Origin: an uncultured Lachnospiraceae bacterium
GTDB taxonomy: Bacteria; Bacillota; Clostridia; Lachnospirales; Lachnospiraceae
Reading direction: 5' to 3'
Assembly (NCBI GenBank): GCA_910587155.1
Contig: CAJULA010000003.1
Location: forward strand, 101,141 to 165,140
DNA length: 64,000 nt
Below, one piece after another: positions 43,327 to 52,504 of this stretch. Made by a program: the position numbers and the translations under genes. The notes under the pieces were generated by a model that saw only the letters and a list, made by a program, of their open reading frames with translations, was not told the DNA's origin and did no database searches. Within the stretch, counting starts at the first letter, position 1. Each line of letters starts with the position of its first letter.

Positions 43327-44391
43327 ATGAAGATAATATCATTATATGAAAGGAACAATGAAATTATTGAATTTATTAATAGAAGTAAGGTCAATTTGCC
43401 GGGTGAGTTATATGAGCAATTATTTGATTTTATGACAAAAATCTGTGATTATGAGGAAGAGGAAAAAAAGATATTTCCTCATATAATTATTGGAAATAAT
43501 ATAGAGAAGGAGGAATTTATAAAAATATTTCCGGTTGATATTATACATTTGTCCAGAGAGAGTAATTATTTGTATTTTTTTAAAAGGATCAAACCATTAT
43601 TACCATTTTGTAATAATGGATGGAGGGTGTATGTAGATATTATAAATGGTAATTTGAATTTTGGAATTATGAGAAATTTTTCTGGTATTGAGGGATTGAC
43701 AGTAGATGATTTATTAAAAAATAGTAAAGAGAATGCAGAAATGATTTATAGGGACTATGGAATAAGCTGTATCTTGCTCAATCCTGTGAATAGAAATACT
43801 CTTGAAATTATAGGAATGGATGGAGAAAGCATTTTTATTAGTTTTTCACTTAATAAGGGTGAAGATTCTGATGAAAGACAAAAAATACTTTTTTTGGACG
43901 ATTTACTAATGCTGAATCCGGATATCAAAATCCGCAGGAGTATGAAAAAGATTATTGATTTGTTTTCTCAAAAACTTCATGGCGCTATATGTCTGGTAGT
44001 TAAAGATGACTATACATTGCCTGATGAAGGATTAAAGGATGGTATTTTTTTTGAGGAACCTATAGATATGGCGGGGATAGCGGATGAATTGTTGAATAAA
44101 GATGTTGTTTATACACCTGATTACATAAGACAACTAAATGAAAAATATTATGCAATAACAGGTTTGTTTATTGAGATGCTCAATTTCGATGGGATTACAG
44201 TTGTAGATACAAAAGGAAGGATCAGGGGATATAACATATTTATTTCTTCACATAGCAAAGAAAAAATTATTACGGGAGGTGCCAGAAAAAGGGCTGCATA
44301 TACTTTGATTGAAAGTAAAAACAGTGGCTATATTGGTGTATATTTTCAGTCTCAGGATGGTAATTATTTTTATGAAAGGATAAAATTATGA
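43327..44391 (+). CDS. protein with C-terminal DisA-N-like (diadenylate cyclase-related) domain
   Basis: 354 residues from ATG 43327 behind GGAGAAAAGG. The first 270 residues are mixed helix/strand with no recognised motif. The end resembles the DisA nucleotide-binding core: FDGITVVDTKGRIRG (Asp288-Gly289-Ile290 in place of DGA), then GGARKRAAYTLIESKNSGYIGV (Arg320-Lys321-Arg322 in place of RHR) and YFQSQDGNYFY. The altered motifs suggest a nucleotide sensor rather than an active cyclase. It is very AT-rich and coupled by ATGA to the next gene. Not a polysaccharide enzyme; domain call is by eye. Confidence 0.5.
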   Translation: MKIISLYERNNEIIEFINRSKVNLPGELYEQLFDFMTKICDYEEEEKKIFPHIIIGNNIEKEEFIKIFPVDIIHLSRESNYLYFFKRIKPLLPFCNNGWRVYVDIINGNLNFGIMRNFSGIEGLTVDDLLKNSKENAEMIYRDYGISCILLNPVNRNTLEIIGMDGESIFISFSLNKGEDSDERQKILFLDDLLMLNPDIKIRRSMKKIIDLFSQKLHGAICLVVKDDYTLPDEGLKDGIFFEEPIDMAGIADELLNKDVVYTPDYIRQLNEKYYAITGLFIEMLNFDGITVVDTKGRIRGYNIFISSHSKEKIITGGARKRAAYTLIESKNSGYIGVYFQSQDGNYFYERIKL

Positions 44392-45671
44392 ATGAGATAG
44401 TATTATATCAGGAGTCAGCGGGGATAACTATATTACCTAATGTGGCGGATGTTTCAGAGTTGATAAGTTATAATAAATCTTTGGCACCAAAAGATGCACA
44501 AAAGGTTGTAAAGGCTTATGAAAATGGGCTTTATGATATGGCAGCAGAATATATTTGGAGTAGAACAATCAATACTCTAAAGAAAAATATCCTGAACTTT
44601 GGTGAAGATTTTGTTGCTGAAATGTTGGATCGACCGGACTCGATGTCAGTGGAAGATATTACGGATTATGAAATAATCACGTTATCTTCAGACTTGGGAT
44701 TTATTAATAAAACAGCGAAGATTGAATTTTTACAATTTAGTGAGATCATCCAGCATTATATGTCAAATGATGAGCCGGACGAAAGCTTTCCTGTTACTAA
44801 GCTGATAGATATTGTTCGTTCTTGCGTTAAATATGTTCTTGGATATGAAAAAGTAGAATATGAAATGTCGTTTTCAGATTTTAGAGAGAAACTAAAATCT
44901 GAATATATAACGGAAGACCATGAATTATATAATCAACTTTTGCCTGCACCTTATTTTTATAAAAGGACAGTATTTAAAACTTTAATGAATTTAGCTAAAA
45001 TTACACCAGATAGTGCGCAAAGAGAAATTATATTAAATAATTTGGTCACGATTTTGGCCGAGATTTGGCAGGCCTTATCCTCGGAAGAAAAGTGGGTGGT
45101 TGGAAGGGCATATGCGCAATGTCTGAATGAAGGCGATAATAGGCTTCTTGTTGCGTTAAAATCTGTATTGCTGAAAGTTAGGGGATTTGATTTCGTACCG
45201 GAAAACTTGAGATCTAATTCTTATATAACGGCAGCAAAAAAACTTTTAACAGCTCATCAGGGGATAAATAACTTTTACAATGAACCTGGTAAGGCAAAAT
45301 ATTTGTCGCAAATGGGGAGCTCTATTCCGGCTCCGGCATTTGGTAGCTGTATGACTTCAGTGTTAGCATGTAAATTAGGTAATCGTTATGGCATATCATG
45401 GGATGCACAAAAATATCTGGATGCTATATTAAAAACAGTTTCTAAGGATAGATGGACTTATTATCTGGATAATGTTTTGCCAAATGATGATATTGTGTTA
45501 TACAAATTAACTGAAAACGCAATGGCTGAAAGATGGATCGAAATTGTAGCAGAATATAATTTGCATCGTTTAGATGCGGAATTAAAAAAGGATGTAAAAG
45601 ATATCTTACAGTTTTCAACTCAGAATAATATAAGGCAATTGAAAGTATTAGCGAATAGAATGTTAAATTAG
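44388..45671 (+). CDS. hypothetical protein, partner of the DisA-like gene
   Basis: 427 residues, mainly predicted helical, no signal peptide or membrane segment and no motif I recognise. Notable stretches are KDAQKVVKAYENGLYDMAAEYIW, SIPAPAFGSCMTSVLACKLG and WTYYLDNVLPNDDIVLYKL. It begins at the stop of the DisA-like gene (ATGA), so both are made together. The gene is as AT-rich as its partner and unlike the flanking GC-richer genes, indicating a shared foreign origin. It could be an effector or a regulator of its partner; function unknown. Confidence 0.75.
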   Translation: MNEIVLYQESAGITILPNVADVSELISYNKSLAPKDAQKVVKAYENGLYDMAAEYIWSRTINTLKKNILNFGEDFVAEMLDRPDSMSVEDITDYEIITLSSDLGFINKTAKIEFLQFSEIIQHYMSNDEPDESFPVTKLIDIVRSCVKYVLGYEKVEYEMSFSDFREKLKSEYITEDHELYNQLLPAPYFYKRTVFKTLMNLAKITPDSAQREIILNNLVTILAEIWQALSSEEKWVVGRAYAQCLNEGDNRLLVALKSVLLKVRGFDFVPENLRSNSYITAAKKLLTAHQGINNFYNEPGKAKYLSQMGSSIPAPAFGSCMTSVLACKLGNRYGISWDAQKYLDAILKTVSKDRWTYYLDNVLPNDDIVLYKLTENAMAERWIEIVAEYNLHRLDAELKKDVKDILQFSTQNNIRQLKVLANRMLN

Positions 45672-45708
45672 CGGATACAGGATACTATTTATAAAACAGA
45701 AAAGATAT

Positions 45709-45737
45709 TTGTATTTTCCGGCATAAAGTGATATGAT
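45709..45737 (+). promoter_or_regulatory. sigma-A-like promoter, extended -10
   Basis: TTGTAT (45709-45714) and TATGAT (45732-45737) are 17 bases apart, with TGA directly before the -10 box. It precedes the GT4 gene at 45775 and probably starts the last polysaccharide operon in the window. A TATAAT at 45744 is an alternative -10 without a good -35. Confidence 0.6.
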
Positions 45738-45774
45738 GTTACCTATAATGCCAGATATTGGAGTATTGACATAG

Positions 45775-46830
45775 ATGAAGATCGTGTTTGTAGTTTCGGC
45801 TCTGCATGGGGGCGGGGCGGAGCGGGTCGTTGCCACGCTTGCCAGCCGCTGTGCGCAGTCGGGAGACGAAGTAACCATATTGATGACGGCAGGGGATGCG
45901 TGTGTGTATCCCCTGCATGAGAGGGTAAAGGTTCTATCCATCGGACAGCAGTCCCATGGGAATCCTCTGGTGCAGCTTGGGCGGCTTTTCCGGCTGCGCA
46001 GGTATTTTAAGATGCACCCGGACAGCCGGATCGTTTCCTTCAGCACAAGTATCAATCTGTTTACGATTGTGGCTTCACTGGGGCTGAAAAACCGGGTGAT
46101 TGTATCCGAACGCAATGATCCGAACCAGTGCCGTTATAAAGTACTGCGCAATAGGATCTATCGTTTCGGACGGGGCTTTGTGTTTCAGACAAAGGAGGCA
46201 AGGGCCCATTTTCCGGCTTCCATTCAAAGAAAAGGCATTGTGATCCCCAATCCGCTCAGAAAAGGGCTGCCTGCCGTTTACACGGGCGTGCGGGAAAAAA
46301 AGATCGCGGCGGCAGGCAGGCTGGAGCCGCAGAAAAACCACAGGCTGCTGCTGGAGGCTTTTGCGGGGTTTCACAAGAAATATCCCGAGTATACCCTGCA
46401 TCTTTTCGGGGAGGGCAGACTGGAAGGGCCGCTGCGAGAGAAGGCGGTTATGCTTCAAATCGAAAATTATGTGATATTTGAGGGATTTCGCAGTGATATT
46501 CTGGAAACCATAAGGACATATGATATGTATGTCCTGTCTTCCGATTATGAGGGCATTTCCAATTCGTTGATGGAGGCCATGGCGCTGGGGCTTCCCTGTG
46601 TCGCCACGGACTGTCCGATCGGGGGCAGTGCTTTGTGTATCCGGCATGGCAGGAATGGCCTTCTGGTGCCTGCAGGAAACCGGGCAGCCCTGCAGGCAGC
46701 GATGGAAAAGCTGGCAGGAGACAGGGCGGTTTCGGCCAGAGTAGGGAAACATGCCGCAAAGATAAGAGAGAGATTTGCGGAAGAGAAGATCGCCGACAGA
46801 TGGCGGTCCTATATAGACGGAGAGAATTGA
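45775..46830 (+). CDS. glycosyltransferase family 4
   Basis: 351 residues. VVSALHGGGAERVVATLAS at the N-terminus, AAAGRLEPQKNHRLLLEAFAG at the hinge and YEGISNSLMEAMALGLPCVATDCPIGG as the acidic motif define a GT-B transferase of the same subfamily as the tandem pair at 6301/7397. It is the first gene after the AT-rich island and has its own promoter. Composition returns to the level of the rest of the locus. Specificity unknown. Confidence 0.87.
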   Translation: MKIVFVVSALHGGGAERVVATLASRCAQSGDEVTILMTAGDACVYPLHERVKVLSIGQQSHGNPLVQLGRLFRLRRYFKMHPDSRIVSFSTSINLFTIVASLGLKNRVIVSERNDPNQCRYKVLRNRIYRFGRGFVFQTKEARAHFPASIQRKGIVIPNPLRKGLPAVYTGVREKKIAAAGRLEPQKNHRLLLEAFAGFHKKYPEYTLHLFGEGRLEGPLREKAVMLQIENYVIFEGFRSDILETIRTYDMYVLSSDYEGISNSLMEAMALGLPCVATDCPIGGSALCIRHGRNGLLVPAGNRAALQAAMEKLAGDRAVSARVGKHAAKIRERFAEEKIADRWRSYIDGEN

Positions 46831-46834
46831 CGGA

Positions 46835-47911
46835 ATGAAGGTACTTTTAGTCGGAGAATTCAGCGGTTTCTATTTGAATCTGAAGCAGGGACTGCAGGAG
46901 CTTGGCGTGGATGTGACACTGGCGGCCAACGGAGACGGATGGAAGCAGATCCCCGGAGCGGACATGCCTTTGTACCGCACGGGAGATACGCAGAAGCTGA
47001 AAAAAATATATTATAAACTGATCGAGCCTTTGTGTTCTCACGGCAAATTCCAGGGCTATGACGTGGTACAGCTTGTCCATGAGAATGCTTACCGGCCCTA
47101 TATCAACAGTTATATGGTCAGGGAGTTAAAAAAGCGAAACGGCAGCCTTTATGTCAATGTGGCCGGGAACTGTTTTTCCCTGTACCGGGCATGGCGGGCC
47201 GGGAAACTGGGATATTATACGTTTGACGATAATCCGGGCAAGCATGAGATGTATACGGGCCGTGGTCTGCGGTGTGAGATGACAAGACGGACGGAATGGT
47301 ATGTGGACCATATGGCCGACGGTATCATTCCGGTCATGTATGAATATGCGGTAGGGGTGCGGCGGCTTGCAAACTGTAAGCGTACGATCCCGCTGCCATT
47401 TAATGCGGACAAGACGGTTTACCAGGAGAATAAACCGGGAAAGCGTCTTGTATTTTATCATGGAATTTTGCGGGAAAAGGACAAAGGGACTGACTATATC
47501 AGGCAGGCTTTTGAAATTGTCAGCAAAAAGTATCCCAATGATGTGGAGACAGTTATCTGTGGCCGGCTTCCGTTTCAGGAGTATCTGGAGGTACTGCAGA
47601 AGACAAATGTGCTGGTGGATCAGTGTAAGGAGCACTGCTGGGGGATGAATGCCTGCTATGGCATGGCGCAGGGCAAGGTTGTCATGGGCGGCGCTTCCCG
47701 CAACTCTCTGAAGGAGTTCGGGTTACAGAAAAGTCCGGTCTTCCATATCGGTCCGCGCGTGGAACAGATCGTGGCCCAGATGGAATATATTCTGGAAAAC
47801 AGAAGCCGCATCGGGCAGTGGGGATATGAGTCAAGACAATTTGTGGAGACGTTTCATAATCATAAAGCGATTGCAGCGCAGTATCTGGACGTATGGGGTA
47901 AGTCATCATGA
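46835..47911 (+). CDS. glycosyltransferase, GT-B fold (group 1 type)
   Basis: 358 residues. LLVGEFSGFYLNLKQGLQELG and VVQLVHENAYRPYI in the acceptor half, then KRLVFYHGILREKDKGTDYI and a divergent donor half (VLVDQCKEHCWGMNACYGMAQGKVVMGG) where the normal EX7E is not obvious. It is therefore a distant group-1 transferase, and the active site may be unusual. It overlaps the aminotransferase gene by four bases, suggesting it may use the 3-amino sugar made by the next two genes; that is inferred. Confidence 0.7.
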   Translation: MKVLLVGEFSGFYLNLKQGLQELGVDVTLAANGDGWKQIPGADMPLYRTGDTQKLKKIYYKLIEPLCSHGKFQGYDVVQLVHENAYRPYINSYMVRELKKRNGSLYVNVAGNCFSLYRAWRAGKLGYYTFDDNPGKHEMYTGRGLRCEMTRRTEWYVDHMADGIIPVMYEYAVGVRRLANCKRTIPLPFNADKTVYQENKPGKRLVFYHGILREKDKGTDYIRQAFEIVSKKYPNDVETVICGRLPFQEYLEVLQKTNVLVDQCKEHCWGMNACYGMAQGKVVMGGASRNSLKEFGLQKSPVFHIGPRVEQIVAQMEYILENRSRIGQWGYESRQFVETFHNHKAIAAQYLDVWGKSS

Positions 47912-49011
47912 AGATCATGCCAAACCGGATGGACCGGGGATTTTACAGATATCAGGAAGAATTTGAGAAAAAAGCGCTTGACGTGCTGCGCTCGGGCTGG
48001 TATATACTGGGCAGAGAGCTGGAAGCGTTTGAAGAGGAATTTGCCGCTTATACGGGGGCCGGCTACTGCGTCGGCCTGGGCAGCGGTCTGGATGCGCTCT
48101 GGATTGCGTTCCGCATATTGGGTATCGGCCCGGGAGATGAGGTGATCGTCCAGGGCAATACGTATATCGCCAGTGTGATGGGAGTCACGATCAACGGGGC
48201 AACCCCGGTCTTTGTGGAGCCGGATGCCTATTTTAACATGGACTGTGAGCGGATCGAGGAGAAAATTACGGAGCGCACGAAAGCCATTTTAGTGGTGCAT
48301 CTGTATGGGCAGGCGTCGGAGATGGGGTGTATCATGGAAATTGCCCGCCGACATAATCTGCAGGTGGTGGAGGACTGTGCGCAGGCCCATGGCGCCATGT
48401 ATGAGGGCAGGCAGGTGGGGACATTCGGGGATGTGGGGTGTTTTTCCTTCTATCCGTCCAAAAACCTGGGCGCCTTCGGGGATGGAGGGGCCGTCACGGT
48501 CAATGAGAAAGCGCTGGCTGAGAAGTTTCGCGTCTTCCGCAATTACGGGAGCGAAAAGCGCTATTATAATCAGGTGGTGGGAACCAATTCGCGCCTGGAT
48601 GAACTGCAGGCCGGGTTGCTTCGCGTCCGTCTGTCTCATCTGGATGAAATTAATGAGGAAAAAAAGCAGATATGTGAGCGTTATCTGCGGGAAATTGATA
48701 ATCCCCTGATCAGGCTTCCTGCCATAAAAGAAAGCTGTACCACGGTATGGCATCAGTTTGTGATCCGCTGTCAGTGCCGGGAAGAGCTGATCCGTTACCT
48801 GGAGGAAGCGGGGATCGGCACGATCATTCATTATCCGATTCCGCCTCATCTTTCACAGGCGTACCGGTATCTGGGTATCAGGGAAGGCGCGCTGCCCGTC
48901 ACGGAATGTCTGGCGCGGGAGGTATTGTCCCTGCCGCTTTATAATGGGATGACACGGGAAGAACAGGATGCTGTCATTGAAAAACTGAACATGTTCAAGC
49001 GGAGGGTTTAA
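47908..49011 (+). CDS. DegT/DnrJ/EryC1 aminotransferase, FdtB/QdtB-like
   Basis: 367 residues, a PLP enzyme. GLGSGLDALWIAF binds phosphate, VVEDCAQAHGAMYEG carries the aspartate under PLP, and FSFYPSKNLGAFGDGGA has the Schiff-base Lys185; N-SRLDELQAGLLRVRL follows. With the 3,4-ketoisomerase just downstream it matches the pair that makes dTDP-3-amino-3,6-dideoxy-hexose (Fuc3N or Qui3N). The dTDP-glucose synthase and dehydratase needed first are not in the window. It is the only sugar aminotransferase here, so it may also serve the distant ulosonate module; unproven. Confidence 0.88.
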   Translation: MKIMPNRMDRGFYRYQEEFEKKALDVLRSGWYILGRELEAFEEEFAAYTGAGYCVGLGSGLDALWIAFRILGIGPGDEVIVQGNTYIASVMGVTINGATPVFVEPDAYFNMDCERIEEKITERTKAILVVHLYGQASEMGCIMEIARRHNLQVVEDCAQAHGAMYEGRQVGTFGDVGCFSFYPSKNLGAFGDGGAVTVNEKALAEKFRVFRNYGSEKRYYNQVVGTNSRLDELQAGLLRVRLSHLDEINEEKKQICERYLREIDNPLIRLPAIKESCTTVWHQFVIRCQCREELIRYLEEAGIGTIIHYPIPPHLSQAYRYLGIREGALPVTECLAREVLSLPLYNGMTREEQDAVIEKLNMFKRRV

Positions 49012-49013
49012 GA

Positions 49014-49457
49014 TTGAAATTACAAGACTGTTACCGGCTGATCCGGTTCCCTGATCTGGGAGATGAGAGGGGAAATCTGATCGTTGCCGAGGGCAATAAC
49101 AGGGATATCCCATTTTCCATCAAGCGGGTATTTTATATGTATGGATCGGATGATACGATCGTACGGGGAAAGCATGCAAATAAAAAGACGGAATTTGTGC
49201 TGATCAACGTCAAGGGAAAGAGCCGGGTAAAGGTGGACAATGGGGTGGAAAGCACGGTCGTGGAGCTGGATCAGCCCTGTATGGGCCTGTATCTGAAGCA
49301 GATGGTGTGGAAGGAAATGTACGATTTTTCCGAGGATTCCATCCTTCTGGTACTGGCCAGCGAGCATTATGACGGTGCGGAATATATCAGGGATTATGAT
49401 GATTTTCTGGAGTTGATCCGTACATGTGAGAGTGGAACGGAAGCGGAGGAAGCCTGA
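49014..49457 (+). CDS. dTDP-4-keto-6-deoxyhexose 3,4-ketoisomerase, FdtA-like
   Basis: 147 residues from a TTG start seven bases after GGAGGG. The cupin fold shows DERGNLIVAEG, the histidine segment RGKHANKKTEFVLINVKG and the strong family end MVWKEMYDFSEDSILLVLASEHYDGAEYIRDYDDFL. FdtA/QdtA/Tll enzymes move the keto group from C4 to C3 before transamination. Adjacent to FdtB-like gene, so they form one two-step unit. Whether galacto or gluco product forms cannot be read. Confidence 0.87.
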   Translation: MKLQDCYRLIRFPDLGDERGNLIVAEGNNRDIPFSIKRVFYMYGSDDTIVRGKHANKKTEFVLINVKGKSRVKVDNGVESTVVELDQPCMGLYLKQMVWKEMYDFSEDSILLVLASEHYDGAEYIRDYDDFLELIRTCESGTEAEEA

Positions 49458-50609
49458 ATGCGTGTGTTATATGTAGCCCCCCGGTATCATACCAATCAGA
49501 TCCCCATTATGAAGGGCTGGATCAGGGAAGGGCATAAGGTGCTGTTTCTCAGTCAGCTTCTGGGCACCGGAGAGGATCATCGGGATGTAAAGCCGGTGAT
49601 TCTGGGATATTCCCGATTGTATCGTGTCCTGTTTGGGATTTTGAACAGACTGCAAAGCAGAACGGATATTGACGATCAATTCCGGATCAGCAGTAAGACC
49701 GGATTCCCGCCATATGTCCGGATGAAGAGACTGATTCGGGAGTTTAAGCCTGATGTGGCGATTCTCAGAGAGCGATCTCTGTACAATATCGTCGCCTACC
49801 GCATCTGCAAAAGGCTGGGCATACCGGCGATTCTGTATAATCAGAGTCCCGTATGGGAAAAGAAAAGAGGGAAAAAATCGCTGCTGTGGAAGGCGGTAAG
49901 GAAACTGTCCCCGGCATATCGTATGACGGTATCGCTGGGGGAAAAGGGCCCCGGTATGGTGCGTGATCCCCATACGTATTATATCTCTTTTGTGATGGAG
50001 CCGCATATGCGGCCGGAGGAGAAAACATATTTTAAAGACGGCATCGTCCATTTCCTGTTTGTGGCCCGGTTTGTGGAGTGGAAAAATCATATGGTCGTAT
50101 TGCCTGTCTTCCGCAATCTGGTCAGGAAAGGCTATCCCATCCATCTGACGACTGTCGGACAGGTTGGTTCTGTGGCGGAAAAAGAATTTTATCAGGGCGT
50201 AGTGCGGTATCTGAAAGAAAACGATCTGGAAAGCCATGTTACCCTGGTACAGAACGCAGACAGGGACAGGGTGTTTGAAGAATACAAAAAGGCAGATGTA
50301 TTTCTGCTGCCCAGCAAGGAACCTATCTCCGTATCGCAGCTGGAGGCCATGTCCTGTTCACTTCCGGTGATCTGCAGTGACCTGCCGGGTAAGGCCACCT
50401 ATGTCAAAAATGAGGTCAACGGCTATCTGGTGAAGGTCAATGATGCCGCGGATCTGGAAGATAAGATGGAAAAGATCATAAATGACCGGGACAGACTGCA
50501 GGAAATGGGGAGAAAAAGTCTGGAACTGGTGGAGGAAAACGCTTCGTTTGCGAATTACTATCATATGATAGGCAGGATTCTGGCGGATATGAAAAAGGAG
50601 GAACGGTGA
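49458..50609 (+). CDS. glycosyltransferase family 4
   Basis: 383 residues; the ATG directly follows the FdtA-like stop. VLYVAPRYHTNQIPIMKGW and KPDVAILRERSLYNIVAY in the N-terminal half, HFLFVARFVEWKNHMVVL at the hinge, and the motif PSKEPISVSQLEAMSCSLPVICSDLPG as EX7E variant in the donor half. A GT-B transferase; with its neighbours it may add the 3-amino sugar. Specificity unknown. Confidence 0.85.
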   Translation: MRVLYVAPRYHTNQIPIMKGWIREGHKVLFLSQLLGTGEDHRDVKPVILGYSRLYRVLFGILNRLQSRTDIDDQFRISSKTGFPPYVRMKRLIREFKPDVAILRERSLYNIVAYRICKRLGIPAILYNQSPVWEKKRGKKSLLWKAVRKLSPAYRMTVSLGEKGPGMVRDPHTYYISFVMEPHMRPEEKTYFKDGIVHFLFVARFVEWKNHMVVLPVFRNLVRKGYPIHLTTVGQVGSVAEKEFYQGVVRYLKENDLESHVTLVQNADRDRVFEEYKKADVFLLPSKEPISVSQLEAMSCSLPVICSDLPGKATYVKNEVNGYLVKVNDAADLEDKMEKIINDRDRLQEMGRKSLELVEENASFANYYHMIGRILADMKKEER

Positions 50610-52504
50610 AAGAGATTTTACTTGGCACAGACAAAAGGAAGAGGATATGGCAGCTTCTCTTTGTGGTCATGCTGATATTGGCGTCCTGTCGTTTTTTCTA
50701 CCGTATAACGGGAGATTATTTTACATTTCTGGATGAATATCAGACGTTTGATACCGCCGCCGGATTTACGCATACCGGAAAGTTTTATATGTGGGATTTT
50801 CATGACGAGTGTCTGTCTGATCTGAAATATACAAGAGCCTGGCCCCATACGGTGCTTCTGATGCTGTGGTTTCGGCTGTTTGGCATCCATGTGGTGGCGG
50901 GAAAGACATTATCCTGTGTATTTGGCGTATTGTTTATCGCCTCCGTTTTTTATATTTCCGGGAAATTATATAAAAATTATGTGATTTCGGTGTTGTCGTG
51001 TCTGATCGTGATGACCAATCTGACTGTGGTGACCGTGTTCAGACAGATCCGTATGTACAGTCTCTGGCTGCTTCTTATGGTATGGGCCTTTTATTTTGTC
51101 TACAAGGCACTGACCAGTGTCAATTCCTTCCGGCATGATAACCGGATGACCCGGTTTATTCTGAAATACTTTAACTTTTCCTGGCCGTATGTGCTGGCCT
51201 CTTTTTGCGTCCTGTTTCTGGGCGTTTTTGTCCATATCAATACATTGATCGCAGGTGTGGGCATGCTGTTGTATGCCATGTACCGCCTTGTCTGTAAGCG
51301 TGAGAAAAAGTTTGCGGCCATGATAGGGCTGGTGGGAGCGGCGACGGCGTTGGTTCTTTTGCTTATCGCGCTGATGAGAAGCGGTGTGCACATCCCGGCG
51401 CTGAGCGATGTATATGAAAGTGCTATCAAAGAAGGAAAACTGGGTTTTCTGGAAGAGGCCAATACCCGTTATATCGGCTGGCTGATTACCTTTGTCGGAA
51501 GCAGAAAGCTGTTCTGGCTGTCCCTTGTCTGTGTCCTGGCGGCGTTTGTCAAAAATCGCAGACAGGAGGGTACGGCGTATGATTTCTCCGTGTATGCCTT
51601 TCTGATTGTTGCCAGTTCTCTGCTCTGCTTTCTGTATGTTCTGGACAGATATTATCAGGAGCGCTACATGCTCTATGTAGCACCGCTGATGGCAATGCTG
51701 ATGGCCTGGGGACTGACGGAGGTCTTGGCTTTCTTTGGCAGAAGATGGATTTACCTGGCAGGTCTGACCGGGTGTGTTCTGCTTCTTGGCAGAACGGTAG
51801 TCCGGGAATACGGAGATGCCTATTTTAATGATAAGATATGCTATCACAGGATTGTCTATGAAAAGATCCGGGAGGATGCCGGGGAAAGAGAGACGGTCGC
51901 ACTTGGCGGATTTGACTTCCGTGATTATTATGCCGCTCAGGTGTTTGATTCGTATGAGAGAGTACATTTTGACAGAAAGAATGATATGGAGTTTTTGAAA
52001 GAACTGGCGGAGGACTATCCTCAGGGGTATGTCGTGGGAGAGACGGTGAAAATCTACGGTTTTCCGGAAGTGATTCGCCTGTTTATCCAGAACCATTCGG
52101 AACGGATTGCAGGGGAGGGAATCGACTCTTACAATATAGAAGCGATCCGATACCACTTTTTAGATCCGCAGGAGACGATGACTGAAATGTACGGGGAGAA
52201 TGTCGCCGTGGCAGGGCCTGTCACGTATTCTTTTCAGATCCAGGGCGGAGAGACGAATCTGCGTATTCTTGTGGACACGGCTGCGCTGGCTGAGGAGGCC
52301 GATGTTTTGTTCCTTACATTTGGCATCTTTACGACGGAGAAAGAGACGGAAGATAAATGCTATCAGCTGCGTATCCCGCAGGGTGCGTATCCCGGTATCT
52401 GTTCCTATGAGGTACAGATTCCGCATCCATGTCAGGTCGTGCAGTACAAAAATGAAAGTATGATTTATTACAAGGACGGAACCTGTTCGGAGGAAACGTT
52501 TTGA
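50606..52504 (+). CDS. GT39/ArnT-like membrane glycosyltransferase
   Basis: 632 residues from a GTG start that overlaps the previous stop (GTGA; ribosome site AAGGAGG). Membrane segment one is followed by TFLDEYQTFDTAAGF, whose acidic pair sits where GT-C enzymes bind the donor, and by WPHTVLLMLWFRLFG. About eleven helices, then an outer C-terminal domain of about 200 residues. Likely adds a sugar from a polyprenyl phosphate outside the membrane. Acceptor unknown. Confidence 0.78.
   Translation: MKEILLGTDKRKRIWQLLFVVMLILASCRFFYRITGDYFTFLDEYQTFDTAAGFTHTGKFYMWDFHDECLSDLKYTRAWPHTVLLMLWFRLFGIHVVAGKTLSCVFGVLFIASVFYISGKLYKNYVISVLSCLIVMTNLTVVTVFRQIRMYSLWLLLMVWAFYFVYKALTSVNSFRHDNRMTRFILKYFNFSWPYVLASFCVLFLGVFVHINTLIAGVGMLLYAMYRLVCKREKKFAAMIGLVGAATALVLLLIALMRSGVHIPALSDVYESAIKEGKLGFLEEANTRYIGWLITFVGSRKLFWLSLVCVLAAFVKNRRQEGTAYDFSVYAFLIVASSLLCFLYVLDRYYQERYMLYVAPLMAMLMAWGLTEVLAFFGRRWIYLAGLTGCVLLLGRTVVREYGDAYFNDKICYHRIVYEKIREDAGERETVALGGFDFRDYYAAQVFDSYERVHFDRKNDMEFLKELAEDYPQGYVVGETVKIYGFPEVIRLFIQNHSERIAGEGIDSYNIEAIRYHFLDPQETMTEMYGENVAVAGPVTYSFQIQGGETNLRILVDTAALAEEADVLFLTFGIFTTEKETEDKCYQLRIPQGAYPGICSYEVQIPHPCQVVQYKNESMIYYKDGTCSEETF

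Noticed and set aside
43327..44391. Active diadenylate cyclase
   Set aside because: The DGA and RHR motifs are changed to DGI and RKR, so cyclase activity cannot be supported.
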